The position numbers and the translations under genes were made by a program. A DNA stretch of 6,813 nucleotides from Acidobacteriota bacterium. GTDB taxonomy: Bacteria > Acidobacteriota > Terriglobia > UBA7540. The DNA lies in contig JAKAWN010000366.1 of the NCBI GenBank assembly GCA_021827245.1, positions 1 to 6,813 on the forward strand, read 5' to 3'. The notes beneath the pieces were generated by a model. It saw only the letters and a list, made by a program, of their open reading frames with translations. It was not told where the DNA came from and did no database searches. Positions 6,242 to 6,813 of this stretch are shown piece by piece. How positions within the stretch are numbered: the first letter of the stretch is position 1; every line of letters begins with the position of its first letter.

Positions 6242-6813
6242 TTACGCCACCTTTTCCTGAGTCGCGATCGTCTTTCTTTCCAAGGCCGCTTCCAGCATCC
6301 ACAGGTCCCGGTAACCCATCATCCTCCGAAAATTCTTTTCGGTCATCAGCAGCGCTGCCGCAGCCCAGCGCAGCACCATCTTCCCGTCGCGCCAGCGGCA
6401 GACCCGCCGCGTGCGGAGTCGCACGCCGCTATGCGGACTTTCGATTACGTTGGTTGAAACCAGGCAGCGCGCCAAGCGCGGCGACAACCCCAGGCGATTC
6501 ACCGTGAACATCTCCGCCAGGCCTGCGCGCAAGCTGGCGGCCGCACTGGGGTGTTCGCGCTCCAGCCACTCGGCCTGCTTCTCCAATCGCGCCATGCCTT
6601 CCCGAGCCGGCAGCCGGAACGCCGAGCGCATCACGGCTTTCACCTGGCCTTTCAAATCGTCGGGCAAGTAGCCCATCACGTTTTCGATTTTGTGATGGCG
6701 ACACCGCTGCACCGGATTCTCGGCGCCAAACACCGCGTCCATCGCGGCCCTGAGCGCCTTCGACCCATCCATGACGAACAAGTATTTCCGATCCGTCGCC
6801 AGCCCCCGCCGCA
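6242..6813 (-). CDS. IS256-family (mutator-type) transposase, C-terminal half (5' end beyond window)
   Basis: The frame is open from the right edge (LATDRKYLFVMDGSKALRAA) to TAA at 6242-6244, about 189 residues of a protein that normally has about 400. It carries the second catalytic aspartate of the DDE triad in LFVMDGSKAL, the family pattern QRCRHHKIENVMGYLP, and the catalytic glutamate in LVSTNVIESPHSGVRLRTRR. The two acidic residues are 109 positions apart, as expected for IS256 (D233/E341). The end, RWAAAALLMTEKNFRRMMGY followed by a short basic tail, is typical of full-length members, so this end is intact. The first catalytic aspartate and the N-terminal DNA-binding domain are out of view. 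No frameshift or stop is seen, so the element may be active. Confidence 0.92.
   Translation of the reverse strand, partial: RRGLATDRKYLFVMDGSKALRAAMDAVFGAENPVQRCRHHKIENVMGYLPDDLKGQVKAVMRSAFRLPAREGMARLEKQAEWLEREHPSAAASLRAGLAEMFTVNRLGLSPRLARCLVSTNVIESPHSGVRLRTRRVCRWRDGKMVLRWAAAALLMTEKNFRRMMGYRDLWMLEAALERKTIATQEKVA
6242..6813 (-). mobile_element. IS256-family insertion sequence, partial
   Basis: Only the transposase 3' half is inside the window, so the full element cannot be bounded. Its left end should lie in the 66 bases between 6176 and 6241, but the inverted repeat and the target duplication (usually 8-9 bp in this family) cannot be recognised without the other end. The upstream gene of unknown function ends at 6175 and is apparently not interrupted. 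Confidence 0.7.

Noticed and set aside
6199..6671. Plus-strand frames opposite the transposase
   Set aside because: Compositionally biased (S, R, P, A rich) shadows of the GC-rich transposase gene; the minus strand gives the conserved IS256 motifs.
1..6813. CRISPR array, tRNA or rRNA genes
   Set aside because: No regularly spaced repeats and no cloverleaf or rRNA-like segment seen on either strand.

Overview
The window looks like a chromosomal segment from a soil or sediment bacterium, most likely an acidobacterium. The guess rests on three points: an Oar-type TonB receptor with an N-terminal carboxypeptidase-regulatory-like domain (a family greatly expanded in Acidobacteria), moderately GC-rich DNA, and an amino-sugar gene set next to that receptor. 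No rRNA or other phylogenetic marker is present, so this is inference.

Layout from left to right. Positions 1-1938 (minus) hold the first 646 codons of a TonB-dependent receptor whose 3' end lies beyond the left edge. Positions 1939-2253 are a 315-bp gap with a good sigma70-type promoter (TTGACA, 18 bp, extended -10) for that receptor and a leader of about 200 nt. Positions 2254-3255 (minus) encode a BadF/BcrA-type sugar kinase of the N-acetylglucosamine kinase group. Immediately upstream, 3268-3972 (minus) encodes NanE, N-acetylmannosamine-6-phosphate 2-epimerase; the two genes are 12 nt apart and form an operon. Divergent from nanE, 4135-4935 (plus) encodes a GntR/HutC regulator with a UTRA effector domain. 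The space between them holds back-to-back promoter candidates and a small palindrome. A 448-bp gap (4936-5383) has no recognisable gene. It is followed by an unrecognised protein of about 263 aa (5384-6175, plus) with a coiled-coil middle and a probable C-terminal winged helix. From 6242 to the right edge (minus) runs the C-terminal half of an IS256-family (mutator-type) transposase.

How the genes fit together (inference): the receptor brings an amino-sugar-containing glycan or oligosaccharide across the outer membrane; the kinase makes GlcNAc-6-P or ManNAc-6-P in the cytoplasm; NanE converts ManNAc-6-P to GlcNAc-6-P; and the GntR/UTRA protein senses a sugar phosphate and controls itself and nanE-kinase from the shared promoter region. 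The right third (unknown protein and IS element) appears unrelated. I did not find a clearly new biological system. The best leads are the NanE/BadF-kinase pairing without a ROK-type NanK, the divergent control region, and the unknown gene whose best ribosome-binding start runs into an in-frame stop.
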